From assembly GCF_001310275.1 (NCBI RefSeq), contig NZ_LGYZ01000106.1:55780-119779 (forward strand): a DNA stretch of 64,000 nucleotides, in the 5' to 3' direction. Under the pieces are notes generated by a model that saw nothing but the letters and a program-made list of their open reading frames with translations, was not told where the DNA came from and made no database searches. Positions 1 through 10,516 of this stretch are shown one piece after another. This stretch comes from Nocardia arizonensis. GTDB taxonomy: Bacteria > Actinomycetota > Actinomycetes > Mycobacteriales > Mycobacteriaceae. A program made the position numbers and the translations under genes. Every line of letters starts with the position of its first letter. The first letter of the stretch is position 1.

Positions 1-405
1 CTGCTCGGGTTCAGCAAGACGGGGGCGTTGCCGATGGCCAAGGCCAGCGCGCGGTTGCAGGTGCACCCGACCAGCGTCACCAATACCGTGGACCGGCTCG
101 AGGCCGCGGCGCTGGTGACCAGGGTGCCCCATCCCAGCGACCGCAGGGCCACGCTCATCGAGATCACCGACGCGGGCCGGGAATTGGTGGCGCGGGCGAC
201 CGAGGAGTTGAATACGAAAGTCTTTGCCAAACCGGGGCTGCCGCCGGACCGCTTGCAGACCCTGCTGCAATTGCTGTCGGAATTCCGCCACGCGGCCGGC
301 GACTTCGACACGGGTTCCGAAACGGCGATCTGGTCGGCGGGCCGATATCCGACTCGGCAACCCGACCGGTCCGTCGACTACGCTGCTGAATCGGACAACT
401 CGTAA
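1..405 (+). CDS. MarR-family transcriptional regulator, 3' part only
   Basis: The reading frame is open from the first base, so the start lies to the left of the window and only the last 134 codons are present. The visible part contains the recognition helix and wing of a MarR winged helix: a run through HPTSVTNTVDRLEAAALV, then the wing signature HPSDRRATLIEITDAGREL, then a C-terminal dimerisation helix. The last 35 residues are polar and look like a disordered tail. MarR proteins are dimeric repressors of adjacent or distant genes, often relieved by small aromatic or fatty ligands. The target is not visible because the upstream neighbour is missing. Confidence 0.85.
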   Translation: MLGFSKTGALPMAKASARLQVHPTSVTNTVDRLEAAALVTRVPHPSDRRATLIEITDAGRELVARATEELNTKVFAKPGLPPDRLQTLLQLLSEFRHAAGDFDTGSETAIWSAGRYPTRQPDRSVDYAAESDNS

Positions 406-475
406 AGTCCTGGCATCCGGCTAGCGAATTGCCTGTGTCATTGTCTTGGCAGCGGCCGGGAAAAGGTACACCATA

Positions 476-1543
476 GTGTGCATGGTGCTGGTCCTCGGTG
501 TGTCGGCGGGTGCGGGCGGCGCGCGCGCGGTTCTCACACATTCCGATCAACCGCATCTGCCCCCGATCGAACGCTGCCATATTCCGCGCCGCGCCGGCGG
601 CGGCGTCGACGAACCCGTGTTCGACGCGATCCGGCTCATGCGCCGGTCCGCGGACCGGCGCGACGAACTCGTCAGCGGCACCGCGGTGACCTGCCGCTGC
701 CCCATGCACGCCGAGGCCGTCCGCACCGCCGCGGGCAGCGACCCGCTCACCATCGTCGACGAACCGCTTGCGCAGCTGCGCTACCTGCGCTTCACGGGCC
801 GACTGCCCGAATCCGGCACGGTCATCCTCTACGACCTGGGCGCCTCGGGCCTGACCATCACCCACGTCGACTGCCGCGCCGACGCGGTGCTGTCCAGCAA
901 GCGCACCGCGGTGCTCGGCGGCGACGGCTACGACGCGCTGCTGCGCTGGCAACTTGCCCGCGGCGGCGTACTGACCGACAAGGTCACCAGCCGTCGGCAC
1001 CGGGAATCGCTCAGCAGCGCGCGGGTGGTCACCGCACTCGACGCCGCTTCGGGCGGGCGGGCCGTCATCACCCGCAGCGATCTCGCCGAATTGTGCACCG
1101 CGAGCATCCACCGTTCGGCCGACTTCGTGCGCGGACTCATCGACGAGACCGGCGTGCGACCGGAAGGCATCGTGCTGCTCGGCGGCTGCGCCCGCAGCCC
1201 GATGATGCGCGAGGAGCTGGCCGAACTGCTCGAACTGCCGGTTATCTACGATTCGGAACCCGAATACGTCTCCGCGCGTGGCGCGGTGCTGCTGGCCGCC
1301 GAACGTCACCCCGGCGAGGTCCGCATGGCGCTGCCGCGCGGCCGGGCCGCGCTGCCGGGCACGCTCATGCCGCCCGCGGTCGGGCGGCGCAAGGTCGTCG
1401 CGGCCGTGGCGGTCACCGTGGCGCTTGGTGCGACCATCGCCGGACTGCTCGCCCTGGAACGGAATTCGGCGCGGACCCCGGAAGGGGGGACCGCGCCGAC
1501 CCAGATCGAGATGGGTACCGCACCTCAACTGTCGAACAACTGA
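476..1543 (+). CDS. Membrane-anchored Hsp70-like (actin-fold) protein
   Basis: This is a 355-residue actin/Hsp70-fold protein. A phosphate-2 loop-like YDLGASGLTIT lies around residue 120 and the adenosine loop LLGGCARSP around residue 235. The first loop is degenerate: GVSAGAGGAR replaces the usual GIDLGTT. There is no Hsp70 substrate-binding domain. Instead, near residue 305, after a proline/arginine stretch, one hydrophobic helix (VVAAVAVTVALGATIAGLLA) is followed by a short polar tail, so the ATPase-like domain is probably cytoplasmic and the tail outside. The GTG at 476 was chosen because AAAGG precedes it at good spacing; ATG at 482 is the alternative. The exact role is unknown. It is convergent with the next gene with a 3-bp gap. 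Confidence 0.7.
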   Translation: MCMVLVLGVSAGAGGARAVLTHSDQPHLPPIERCHIPRRAGGGVDEPVFDAIRLMRRSADRRDELVSGTAVTCRCPMHAEAVRTAAGSDPLTIVDEPLAQLRYLRFTGRLPESGTVILYDLGASGLTITHVDCRADAVLSSKRTAVLGGDGYDALLRWQLARGGVLTDKVTSRRHRESLSSARVVTALDAASGGRAVITRSDLAELCTASIHRSADFVRGLIDETGVRPEGIVLLGGCARSPMMREELAELLELPVIYDSEPEYVSARGAVLLAAERHPGEVRMALPRGRAALPGTLMPPAVGRRKVVAAVAVTVALGATIAGLLALERNSARTPEGGTAPTQIEMGTAPQLSNN

Positions 1544-1546
1544 CCG

Positions 1547-2323
1547 TCAGCGATTGCCGAACTTCGCGGGACGCTTCTCCACGAAGGCCGCCATGCCTTC
1601 CTTCTGGTCCTCGATCGCGAACAGCGAGTGGAATACCCGCCGTTCGAAACGCAGCCCCTCGGCCAGGGTGGTCTCGAAGGACCGGTTGACCGATTCCTTG
1701 GCGATCATCGCCACCGGCAGCGACATGGCGGCGATGGTGGTGGCCACCTCGAGCGCGGTGTCGATCAGCTCTTCCGCGGGTACCACGCGCGAGACCAGTC
1801 CGGCGCGCTCGGCCTCGTCGACATCCATATTGCGTCCGGTCAGGACCAGGTCCATGGCCTTGGCCTTGCCGATGGCGCGGGTCAGGCGCTGCGAGCCGCC
1901 GATACCGGGTATGACGCCGAGCTTGATCTCCGGCTGACCGAATTTCGCGGTGTCCGCGGCGATCAGGATGTCGCAGATCATGGCCAGCTCACAGCCACCG
2001 CCGAGGGCGTAACCCGCGACGGCCGCGATGGTCGGCTTGCGGAAGTTCGCGAGCCGGTCCCAACGGGCGAAGTAGTCGTCCATGAACATGTCCATATACG
2101 ACCGGGGCTGCATCTCCTTGATGTCGGCGCCCGCGGCGAATGCCCGCTCCGAACCGGTGATGACGACCGCGCCGATCTCGTCGTCGGTCTCCAGCTCGTC
2201 CAGCGCGATGATGATCTCGTCGAGCACCTGCGCGTTGAGCGCGTTGAGCGCCTTGGGGCGGTTGAGCGTGATCCAGCCGACGCGGCCCTTGCGTTCCAGC
2301 AGAATCGTCTCGAATTCGGTCAT
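1547..2323 (-). CDS. Enoyl-CoA hydratase (crotonase family)
   Basis: This 258-residue crotonase is the last gene of the five-gene valine/branched-chain degradation operon. Its ATG overlaps the stop of mmsB by 4 bp. It carries both catalytic glutamates in their usual settings, GGGCELAMICDIL around residue 110 and FGQPEIKLGVIPG around residue 130. It also has the oxyanion-hole segment AFAAGADIKEM and ends in the family-typical EKRPAKF. The expected reaction is hydration of a 2-enoyl-CoA, here most likely methacrylyl-CoA to 3-hydroxyisobutyryl-CoA, inferred from the operon. A general short-chain hydratase of beta-oxidation is the alternative. Confidence 0.92.
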   Translation of the reverse strand: MTEFETILLERKGRVGWITLNRPKALNALNAQVLDEIIIALDELETDDEIGAVVITGSERAFAAGADIKEMQPRSYMDMFMDDYFARWDRLANFRKPTIAAVAGYALGGGCELAMICDILIAADTAKFGQPEIKLGVIPGIGGSQRLTRAIGKAKAMDLVLTGRNMDVDEAERAGLVSRVVPAEELIDTALEVATTIAAMSLPVAMIAKESVNRSFETTLAEGLRFERRVFHSLFAIEDQKEGMAAFVEKRPAKFGNR

Positions 2324-3219
2324 TCGGCACCCACTTGGTTGGAACGGTTACGTACCTCGGTGACGATAGCCGAGAAATCCAGGCCCGCGTTCTCCTGGTT
2401 GAACCGCGCGTATATCTGGGCGGCGAGCGCGCCGAGTGCGCCGTCCACGCCATTGGCCGCCAAGGCGTTGGCGGCAAGACCGAGATCCTTGGTCATGAGC
2501 GCGGTGGCGAATCCGGGCCGGTAGTCGTTGTTGGCCGGACTGGTCGGCACCGGACCGGGCACCGGACAGTAGCTGGTCAGCGCCCAGCTCTGACCGGAGG
2601 CGGTGGAGACCACGTCGAAGAAGGACTGATGGCTCAGTCCCAGCTTCTCGCCGAGCACCAGCGCCTCCGACAGGCCGATCATGGAGATGCCGAGCAACAT
2701 GTTGTTGCAGATCTTGGCGGCCTGCCCGACACCGGACCCGCCGCAGTGCACCACCTTGCCGCCCATGACCTCGAGCACCGCGAGTCCGTCGGCGAAATCG
2801 GCTTCCGCACCGCCGACCATGAAGGTCAGGGTGCCCGCCGCCGCACCGGCGACGCCGCCGGAGACCGGCGCGTCCAGCGCCCGGTGGCCAGCGGCGACCG
2901 CGAGTTCGGCCGCGGCCTTGGCGTCGGCGACATCGATGGTGGAGCAGTCGATGAACAAGGTGCCGGGATTCGCGACGGGCAGCAGTTCGGCGTAGAGGTC
3001 GAGCACCAGTTTGCCGTTGGGGAGCATGGTGATCACCAGGTCGCGGTCGGTCGCCGCGGCGCTCGCCTCGGCCACCACGGTGGCACCGTCGGCGCGGGCC
3101 TTGTCCTGTGCGGCCCGCACCGGATCGAAGGCGTGCACGTCGTAGCCCGCCGCCACCAGGTTGGCCGCCATCGGGCCGCCCATATGGCCCAGACCGAGGA
3201 ATCCGATCTTCTTCGTCAC
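2320..3219 (-). CDS. mmsB: 3-hydroxyisobutyrate dehydrogenase
   Basis: This 299-residue NAD(P)-dependent dehydrogenase oxidises 3-hydroxyisobutyrate to methylmalonate semialdehyde in valine catabolism. It opens with a Rossmann loop GFLGLGHMGGPMA and has the substrate-binding segment DAPVSGGVAGAAAGTL. The catalytic lysine lies in GVGQAAKICNNMLL around residue 170. GTG at 3219 was chosen because it gives the family's usual start and overlaps the upstream stop by 4 bp (GTGA). Its product feeds mmsA, the first gene of the same operon. Confidence 0.93.
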   Translation of the reverse strand: MTKKIGFLGLGHMGGPMAANLVAAGYDVHAFDPVRAAQDKARADGATVVAEASAAATDRDLVITMLPNGKLVLDLYAELLPVANPGTLFIDCSTIDVADAKAAAELAVAAGHRALDAPVSGGVAGAAAGTLTFMVGGAEADFADGLAVLEVMGGKVVHCGGSGVGQAAKICNNMLLGISMIGLSEALVLGEKLGLSHQSFFDVVSTASGQSWALTSYCPVPGPVPTSPANNDYRPGFATALMTKDLGLAANALAANGVDGALGALAAQIYARFNQENAGLDFSAIVTEVRNRSNQVGAE

Positions 3220-4298
3220 CGCTGTCCTTCCGAAGTGCTCAAACCCAGTTCCCTGTCCCCCAATTCGGCGAAGTACGCGTCCACCTGCGCCGCCGTGACA
3301 TCGGCCAGCGTGGCCGGATTCCAACGCGGCCGCCGATCCTTGTCGATGACCTGCGCCCGGATGCCCTCGACCAGGTCGTGGGAGGCCAGCGCGGCCACCG
3401 ACACCCGGTACTCCTCGTCGAGCACGGCCTCCAGATTCGGCAGCGCGCGAGCGGCACGCAGCGAACGCAGCGTGACCTTCAGCGCCACCGGCGATTTCCC
3501 GAGGATGTCCTCGGCGGCGGCCGCGGCCGCGGGCGAACCCTCGGCACGCAGGCGGGCCACGATCTCCTCGACCGAGTCGGCGCCGTAGCAGGAGTCGATC
3601 CAGCTCTGCTGTGCCACCAGCGCCGATTCCGGTGCGTCGGTGGCGAATTTGGCGATCGCGATATCGGCGGGTTCGGTGCGCAGCGTCTCCAGCAGGGCCG
3701 CGAGATCGCCCGAGGCGATGTAGTAGTCGGCGAATCCGGCGGCGATGGCGTCGCCCGCGCCCATGCGGGCGGTGGTCAGCGCCACGTGCGTGCCGAGTTC
3801 GCCGGGCGCGCGCGAGAGCAGATACGTGCCGCCGACATCCGGCACGAAACCGATGCCGACCTCCGGCATACCGATCTTGGACCGCTCGGTGACGATGCGG
3901 TGGCTGCCGTGGCCGGAAAGGCCGACGCCGCCGCCCATGACGATGCCGTCCATCACCACTACATACGGCTTGGGATAGCTGCCTATCAGCGCGTTGAGAA
4001 TGTATTCGTCACGCCAGAACAGCCCGGTCGGGGAATCGGCGTCGGCCCCGGCCCCGCGGCCACGCGCCGCGGTCGCGTCGGCGTGGATGGCGACGATATC
4101 GCCGCCCGCGCACAGTCCGCGCTCGCCCGCGCCGGTGACCACGACCGTGCGGACGGCCTCGTCGTCGGCCCATTCCCGCAGCGCCTTCGTGATGGCAAGG
4201 GCCATACCGTGATTCAGCGCGTTGATGGACTTGGGCCGGTTCAGCGTGATCAGGCCGAGCCCGTCGCGCGTTTCGATGAGAACTTCCGGCTCGCTCAC
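3216..4298 (-). CDS. 3-hydroxyisobutyryl-CoA hydrolase
   Basis: This 360-residue crotonase-fold protein is about 100 residues longer than the enoyl-CoA hydratase in the same operon. That length and the C-terminal extension are typical of 3-hydroxyisobutyryl-CoA hydrolase. Diagnostic segments are GGDIVAIH, GGGVGLSGHGSHRI and MPEVGIGFVPDVGGTYLL, with the catalytic Glu and Asp present. It releases free 3-hydroxyisobutyrate from its CoA ester so that mmsB can oxidise it. The GTG at 4298 shares one base with the stop of the acyl-CoA dehydrogenase upstream, and the 3' end overlaps mmsB by 4 bp, so translation is probably coupled through the operon. Confidence 0.92.
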   Translation of the reverse strand: MSEPEVLIETRDGLGLITLNRPKSINALNHGMALAITKALREWADDEAVRTVVVTGAGERGLCAGGDIVAIHADATAARGRGAGADADSPTGLFWRDEYILNALIGSYPKPYVVVMDGIVMGGGVGLSGHGSHRIVTERSKIGMPEVGIGFVPDVGGTYLLSRAPGELGTHVALTTARMGAGDAIAAGFADYYIASGDLAALLETLRTEPADIAIAKFATDAPESALVAQQSWIDSCYGADSVEEIVARLRAEGSPAAAAAAEDILGKSPVALKVTLRSLRAARALPNLEAVLDEEYRVSVAALASHDLVEGIRAQVIDKDRRPRWNPATLADVTAAQVDAYFAELGDRELGLSTSEGQR

Positions 4299-5439
4299 TA
4301 TGCCGCTCCTACCACCGCGCGGGCGACGACCACCCGCATGATCTCGTTCGTGCCCTCGAGGATCTGATGCACCCGCAGATCGCGGACGATCTTCTCCAGA
4401 CCGTACTCGGCCAGGTACCCATAGCCGCCGTGCAGTTGCAGCGCCTTGTTCGCCACCTCGAATCCGGTGTCGGTCGCGAACCGTTTCGCCATGGCGCACA
4501 GCTCGACCTTGTCGGCGGCATCGGCGTCGAGCGCCGCCGCCGCCCGCCACAGCAGGGTGCGCGCGGCCTCCAATTCGGTGCGCATATCGGCGAGTTCGAA
4601 TTGCAGCGCCTGATTGCGGACCAGCGGCATACCGAAGGCGTGCCGTTCGGACAGGTAGGGCACCGTTTTGTCCAGCGCCGCCTGTGCGCCGCCGATGGAG
4701 CAGGCCGCGATGTTCAAACGGCCGCCGTTGAGTCCGTTCATGGCGATACGGAATCCGTCCCCCTCGGCGCCGAGCCGATTCGCGACCGGCACCCTGACGT
4801 CGGTCAGGATCACCTGACGGGTGGGCTGGGCGTTCCAGCCCATCTTCTTCTCGTTCGGTCCGACCGAAAGTCCCGGCGTGTCGGCCGGGACAACCAGGGT
4901 CGAGATGCCGCGCGCACCCGTGTCGCCGGTGCGCACCATCATCACGTAGACGTCGTTGGCGCCCGCCCCGGAGATGAACTGCTTGGCCCCGTTGACGACG
5001 TAGTCGTCCCCGTCGCGAACGGCCTTGGTGCTCAGGGCCGCCGCGTCCGAGCCGACACCCGGTTCGGTCAGCGCGTAGCTGGCCAACTGCTCCATCGAGG
5101 TCAGCGCGGGCAACCAGCGATGTCGCTGTTCGTCGTCGCCGTAGCAGTCGATCATCCACGCGGCCATATTGTGTATGGAGATGTAGGCGGCGATGGTCGG
5201 GCAGCCGGTGGCGAGTTGTTCGAAGATGCGCACCGCGTCCAGCCTGCGCAGGCCGGAACCGCCGACGTCCTCGCCCACGTAGATGCCGCCGAGTCCCAGC
5301 GGGCCGGCCTTGCGCAGCACGTCCACCGGGAAGTGTTTGCGCTCATCCCATTCCAGCGCGTTCGGCGCCAGGAATTCGTCGGCGAAGCCGCGCGCGGTGT
5401 CGCGGATCGCCCTGTCGTCGGGGTTGAGGTCGAACATCG

Positions 5440-5443
<4 letters not shown>
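4298..5443 (-). CDS. Acyl-CoA dehydrogenase, probably isobutyryl-CoA dehydrogenase
   Basis: This 381-residue FAD-dependent acyl-CoA dehydrogenase has the two family signatures YALTEPGVGSDAAAL (around residue 127) and LHGGYGYLAEYGLEKIVRD, followed by ILEGTNEIMRVVVARAVV. The expected reaction is isobutyryl-CoA to methacrylyl-CoA, passing electrons to an electron-transfer flavoprotein encoded elsewhere. The substrate is assigned from context: it sits between mmsA and 3-hydroxyisobutyryl-CoA hydrolase. The ATG overlaps the mmsA stop by 4 bp (ATGA). Confidence 0.9.
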
Positions 5444-6972
<1,529 letters not shown>

Positions 6973-7013
6973 GCCAGTCCTGTCTCGAGTCGAGGAGATC
7001 ACCGGTCATCCTA

Positions 7014-7031
7014 TAGTTGGATGTCCAAGTA
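7014..7031. promoter_or_regulatory. Operator-like motif, copy 1 (mmsA side)
   Basis: The 18-bp sequence TAGTTGGATGTCCAAGTA contains the perfect inverted repeat TTGGA-TG-TCCAA. A second copy, identical at 15 of 18 positions, lies at 7172-7189 in front of icmF. The two sites sit near the two divergent promoters in a 250-bp intergenic region. They probably bind one regulator of both transcription units. No regulator gene is adjacent, so the protein is unknown. Confidence 0.6.
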
Positions 7032-7171
7032 AAAATAGCGCGCCAATGTATGTCAGTTATCACATACCGCTCGCATCGGTTTCGACATTTCCACAGGTTG
7101 CGCGGATTTCCGCCGGCCCGACGCGCCGTCATCGCGCTCCGCCGGCGCTGTGACAACGATCACCGTAGACT

Positions 7172-7189
7172 TAGTTTGAAGTCCTAGTA
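7172..7189. promoter_or_regulatory. Operator-like motif, copy 2 (icmF side)
   Basis: The 18-bp sequence TAGTTTGAAGTCCTAGTA differs from copy 1 at three positions and keeps the outer TAGTT...AGTA frame. It ends 33 bp before the icmF GTG, a position consistent with overlap of the icmF promoter or transcription start. Repetition of the motif at both ends of one intergenic region is the main support. Confidence 0.6.
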
Positions 7190-7222
7190 TCGGGCACCAT
7201 ACGAACTCGCCGGAGGTATCCC

Positions 7223-10200
7223 GTGGCCGACGACCTCGCGTTGCACACGCCCGCCCATCCCGTCCGATTCGTGACATCGGCCGCTCTCTTCGACGGCCAC
7301 GACGCCGCGATCAATATCATGCGCCGCATACTGCAAGCGCAGGGCGCGGAAGTGATCCACCTGGGTCACAATCGTTCGGTCGACGAGGTGGTCGACGCGA
7401 TACTGACCGAGGACGTGCAGGGCGTCGCGGTCAGTTCCTATCAGGGCGGGCACGTCGAGTACTTCGAATATCTCGCGGACGCGCTGAAAAAGGCCGGGGC
7501 CGAACACGTACGGATCTTCGGCGGCGGCGGTGGCGTCATCGTGGCCGAGGAGATCGCGCGGCTCGGCGCATCGGGTGTCACCATCTTCTCGCCCGAGGAC
7601 GGCCAGCGACTCGGCCTGCCGGGCATGATCAACCGGCTCATCCGCGACTGCGATGTGGACCTCGCCGAGAACCCGCCCGCCATCGAGGCGGTGCTCGCGG
7701 GGGAACGGCCCGCACTCGCCCGCGCCATCACCTGTCTGCAAGCGGGCAGCCTGCCCGAAGCCGACCGGGCCGCGCTCATCGCGGCCGCCGCCGCGCGCAC
7801 CGTGCCCGTACTCGGCATCACCGGCACCGGCGGCTCGGGAAAGTCATCGCTCACCGACGAATTGGTGCGCCGTCTGCGGTCGGACCAGCAGGACAAACTG
7901 CGCGTCGCCATTCTCGCCGTCGACCCGACCCGCCGTCGCGGCGGCGGCGCGCTGCTCGGCGACCGCATCAGGATGAACGCCCTCGACGGCGACCACGTCT
8001 TCTTCCGTTCGCTGGCCACCCGCGGCGGACACGAACTGCCCAACGACATCGACGCCATCGTGATCGCCTGCAAGGCGGCCGGATACGATCTGGTGATCCT
8101 GGAGACGCCCGGCATCGGCCAGGGTGACGCCGCGATCGTCGACCACGTCGATATGTCGCTGTATGTCATGACACCGGAATTCGGTGCGGCCTCCCAGCTC
8201 GAGAAGATCGACATGCTGGATTTCGCCGATGCGGTGGCGATCAACAAGTTCGAGCGCCGCGGCGGCGCAGACGCCCTGCGCGACGTCTCGCGCCAGCTGA
8301 TCCGCAATCGCTCGGCCTTCGGTTCGAACCCGGAGGACATGCCCGTCTTCGGCACCAGCGCGGCCACCTTCAACGACGACGGTGTCACCGCGCTCTACCA
8401 GCACCTGATCGACGGACTCGCCGAACGCGGACTCCCGGTGCGCGACGGTGCGCTGCCGCGGGTGCGGACCAGGGCCTCGACCCGGTTCGCACAGATCATT
8501 CCGCCCGCGCGAGTGCGCTACCTCGCCGAGATCGCCGAGACCGTGCGGGATTACCACGCGCGGACCGCGCGGCAGGTCGCCGCCGCCCAGCGCGTGCAGC
8601 GTCTGGAGCTGGTGGCCGCGGAACTGCCCGATATCGCGGCGATCGCCGCCGCGCTCGAGGTCGCGCGCGCCGAACTCACCGCCGACAATGCCGCGCTGCT
8701 GGCCGAATGGCCGGAGCTGGCCGCCGCCTACGCGGGCGAGGAGCATGTGGTGCGAGTGCGCGACAAGGAGATTCGCACCGCCCTGCGCCGGGAGAGCCTG
8801 TCGGGATTGTCGATTCCGCGGGTCGCGCTGCCGCGCTACACCGATCACGGTGAGCTGCTGCGCTTCCTGCGCGCCGAGAATCTGCCCGGCCGATTCCCGT
8901 TCACCGCGGGTGTCTTCCCCTTCAAGCGCGACAACGAGGATCCGGCGCGCATGTTCGCGGGCGAGGGCGATCCCTTCCGCACCAATCGCCGGTTCAAGGT
9001 GCTCAGCGCGCACGCCGACGCGAAACGGCTGTCCACCGCCTTCGATTCGGTGACTCTCTACGGCCACGATCCCGCCGAACGACCCGATATCTACGGCAAG
9101 GTCGGCACCTCGGGCGTGTCGGTCGCTTCGGTGGACGATATGCGCGCGCTCTACGACGGCTTCGACCTGAGCGCGCCGACCACCTCGGTCTCCATGACGA
9201 TCAACGGGCCCGCGCCGACCATCCTGGCCTATTTCCTCAATACCGCGATAGATCAGGCGCTGGCGACCTTCGCCGCCGCCGAGGGGCGCGCGCCCACCGA
9301 GTCCGAGGCCGCCGATATCCGGTCGACGACGCTGGCGACCGTGCGCGGCACGGTGCAAGCCGACATCCTCAAGGAGGATCAGGGGCAGAACACCTGCATC
9401 TTCTCCACGGAATTCAGCCTGCGCATGATGGCCGACATCCAGGAATGGTTCGTGCGCAACGGCGTCCGCAATTTCTACTCGGTGTCCATCTCCGGCTATC
9501 ACATCGCCGAAGCGGGTGCGAATCCGATCAGCCAGCTGGCCTTCACGCTCGCCAATGGATTCACCTATGTGGAGGCATATCTCGCGCGCGGCATGCACAT
9601 CGACGATTTCGCCCCCAACCTGTCGTTCTTCTTCTCCAACGGCATGGACCCGGAGTACTCGGTGATCGGCCGGGTGGCGCGGCGAATCTGGGCCATCGCG
9701 ATGCGGGATCGCTACGGCGCAAACGAACGCTCGCAGAAGCTGAAGTACCACATCCAGACCTCGGGCCGCTCACTGCACGCCCAGGAGATGAACTTCAACG
9801 ACATCCGCACCACCTTGCAGGCACTGATCGCCATCTACGACAACTGCAACAGCCTGCACACCAACGCCTACGACGAGGCGGTGACCACACCCACCGAGGA
9901 GTCGGTGCGCCGGGCGCTGGCGATCCAGCTCGTCATCAATCGCGAATGGGGTGTCGCGATGAACGAGAATCCCATCCAGGGCAGCTATCTGGTCGATGAA
10001 CTCACCGATCTGGTCGAGGAGGCGGTGCTGGCGGAATTCGACCGGATCAGCGAACGCGGCGGGGTACTCGGCGCGATGGAGACCGGCTATCAGCGCGGCC
10101 GCATCCAGGACGAATCCATGCGCTACGAGCAGCGCAAACACGACGGCAGCCTGCCGATCATCGGCGTCAACACCTTCCGCAATCCGCACGGCGAACCGGA

Positions 10201-10441
10201 GCACACCCTCGAATTGGCGCGCGGCACCGAAACCGAGAAACAGTCCCAGCTGACCCGTGTGCGCGAATTCCGTGACCGGCACCGCGACGCGGCGCACGCG
10301 GCGCTGACCAGGCTGGAGGCCGTGGCACGCACCGACGACAATATTTTCGAGGTGCTGATGGACGCGGCGCGGGTGTGCACGCTGCAACAGATCACCGACA
10401 CCTTCTTCCGGGTCGGCGGTCAGTACCGTCGCAATATCTGA
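7223..10441 (+). CDS. icmF: Fused isobutyryl-CoA mutase
   Basis: This 1072-residue protein has the three-part IcmF architecture. The N-terminal ~135 residues are a B12-binding domain (FDGHDAAINIMRR, then VAVSSYQGGH, then a GGGG loop). A G-protein chaperone domain of about 270 residues follows, with the P-loop GITGTGGSGKSS and switch ETPGIGQGDAA. The rest is the TIM-barrel mutase domain, with FPFTAGVFPFK and YHIQTSGRSLHAQEMNFND. It interconverts isobutyryl-CoA and n-butyryl-CoA using adenosylcobalamin, with a built-in repair GTPase. GTG at 7223 follows GGAGG. Divergence from the valine operon fits the substrate. No cobalamin riboswitch was seen upstream. Confidence 0.96.
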   Translation: MADDLALHTPAHPVRFVTSAALFDGHDAAINIMRRILQAQGAEVIHLGHNRSVDEVVDAILTEDVQGVAVSSYQGGHVEYFEYLADALKKAGAEHVRIFGGGGGVIVAEEIARLGASGVTIFSPEDGQRLGLPGMINRLIRDCDVDLAENPPAIEAVLAGERPALARAITCLQAGSLPEADRAALIAAAAARTVPVLGITGTGGSGKSSLTDELVRRLRSDQQDKLRVAILAVDPTRRRGGGALLGDRIRMNALDGDHVFFRSLATRGGHELPNDIDAIVIACKAAGYDLVILETPGIGQGDAAIVDHVDMSLYVMTPEFGAASQLEKIDMLDFADAVAINKFERRGGADALRDVSRQLIRNRSAFGSNPEDMPVFGTSAATFNDDGVTALYQHLIDGLAERGLPVRDGALPRVRTRASTRFAQIIPPARVRYLAEIAETVRDYHARTARQVAAAQRVQRLELVAAELPDIAAIAAALEVARAELTADNAALLAEWPELAAAYAGEEHVVRVRDKEIRTALRRESLSGLSIPRVALPRYTDHGELLRFLRAENLPGRFPFTAGVFPFKRDNEDPARMFAGEGDPFRTNRRFKVLSAHADAKRLSTAFDSVTLYGHDPAERPDIYGKVGTSGVSVASVDDMRALYDGFDLSAPTTSVSMTINGPAPTILAYFLNTAIDQALATFAAAEGRAPTESEAADIRSTTLATVRGTVQADILKEDQGQNTCIFSTEFSLRMMADIQEWFVRNGVRNFYSVSISGYHIAEAGANPISQLAFTLANGFTYVEAYLARGMHIDDFAPNLSFFFSNGMDPEYSVIGRVARRIWAIAMRDRYGANERSQKLKYHIQTSGRSLHAQEMNFNDIRTTLQALIAIYDNCNSLHTNAYDEAVTTPTEESVRRALAIQLVINREWGVAMNENPIQGSYLVDELTDLVEEAVLAEFDRISERGGVLGAMETGYQRGRIQDESMRYEQRKHDGSLPIIGVNTFRNPHGEPEHTLELARGTETEKQSQLTRVREFRDRHRDAAHAALTRLEAVARTDDNIFEVLMDAARVCTLQQITDTFFRVGGQYRRNI

Positions 10442-10516
10442 GTCGCCCCGTCGGTGCCGACGGCTGCCGTCCGGTCGACGCGCACGGCACCCACCGCGTC
10501 CGCTCGGACCACGGCC

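Noticed and set aside
6973..7222. Cobalamin riboswitch before icmF
   Set aside because: No B12-box-like conserved core or extended structured leader is visible; the space is short and carries operator-like repeats.
7844..9751. A 635-codon open frame antisense to icmF, and similar long antisense frames over pntB/pntAB/pntAA, accD5 and accA3
   Set aside because: They have no recognisable domains and biased composition (Arg, Gly, His-rich), and they mirror strong coding genes. High-GC codon bias commonly keeps antisense frames open.
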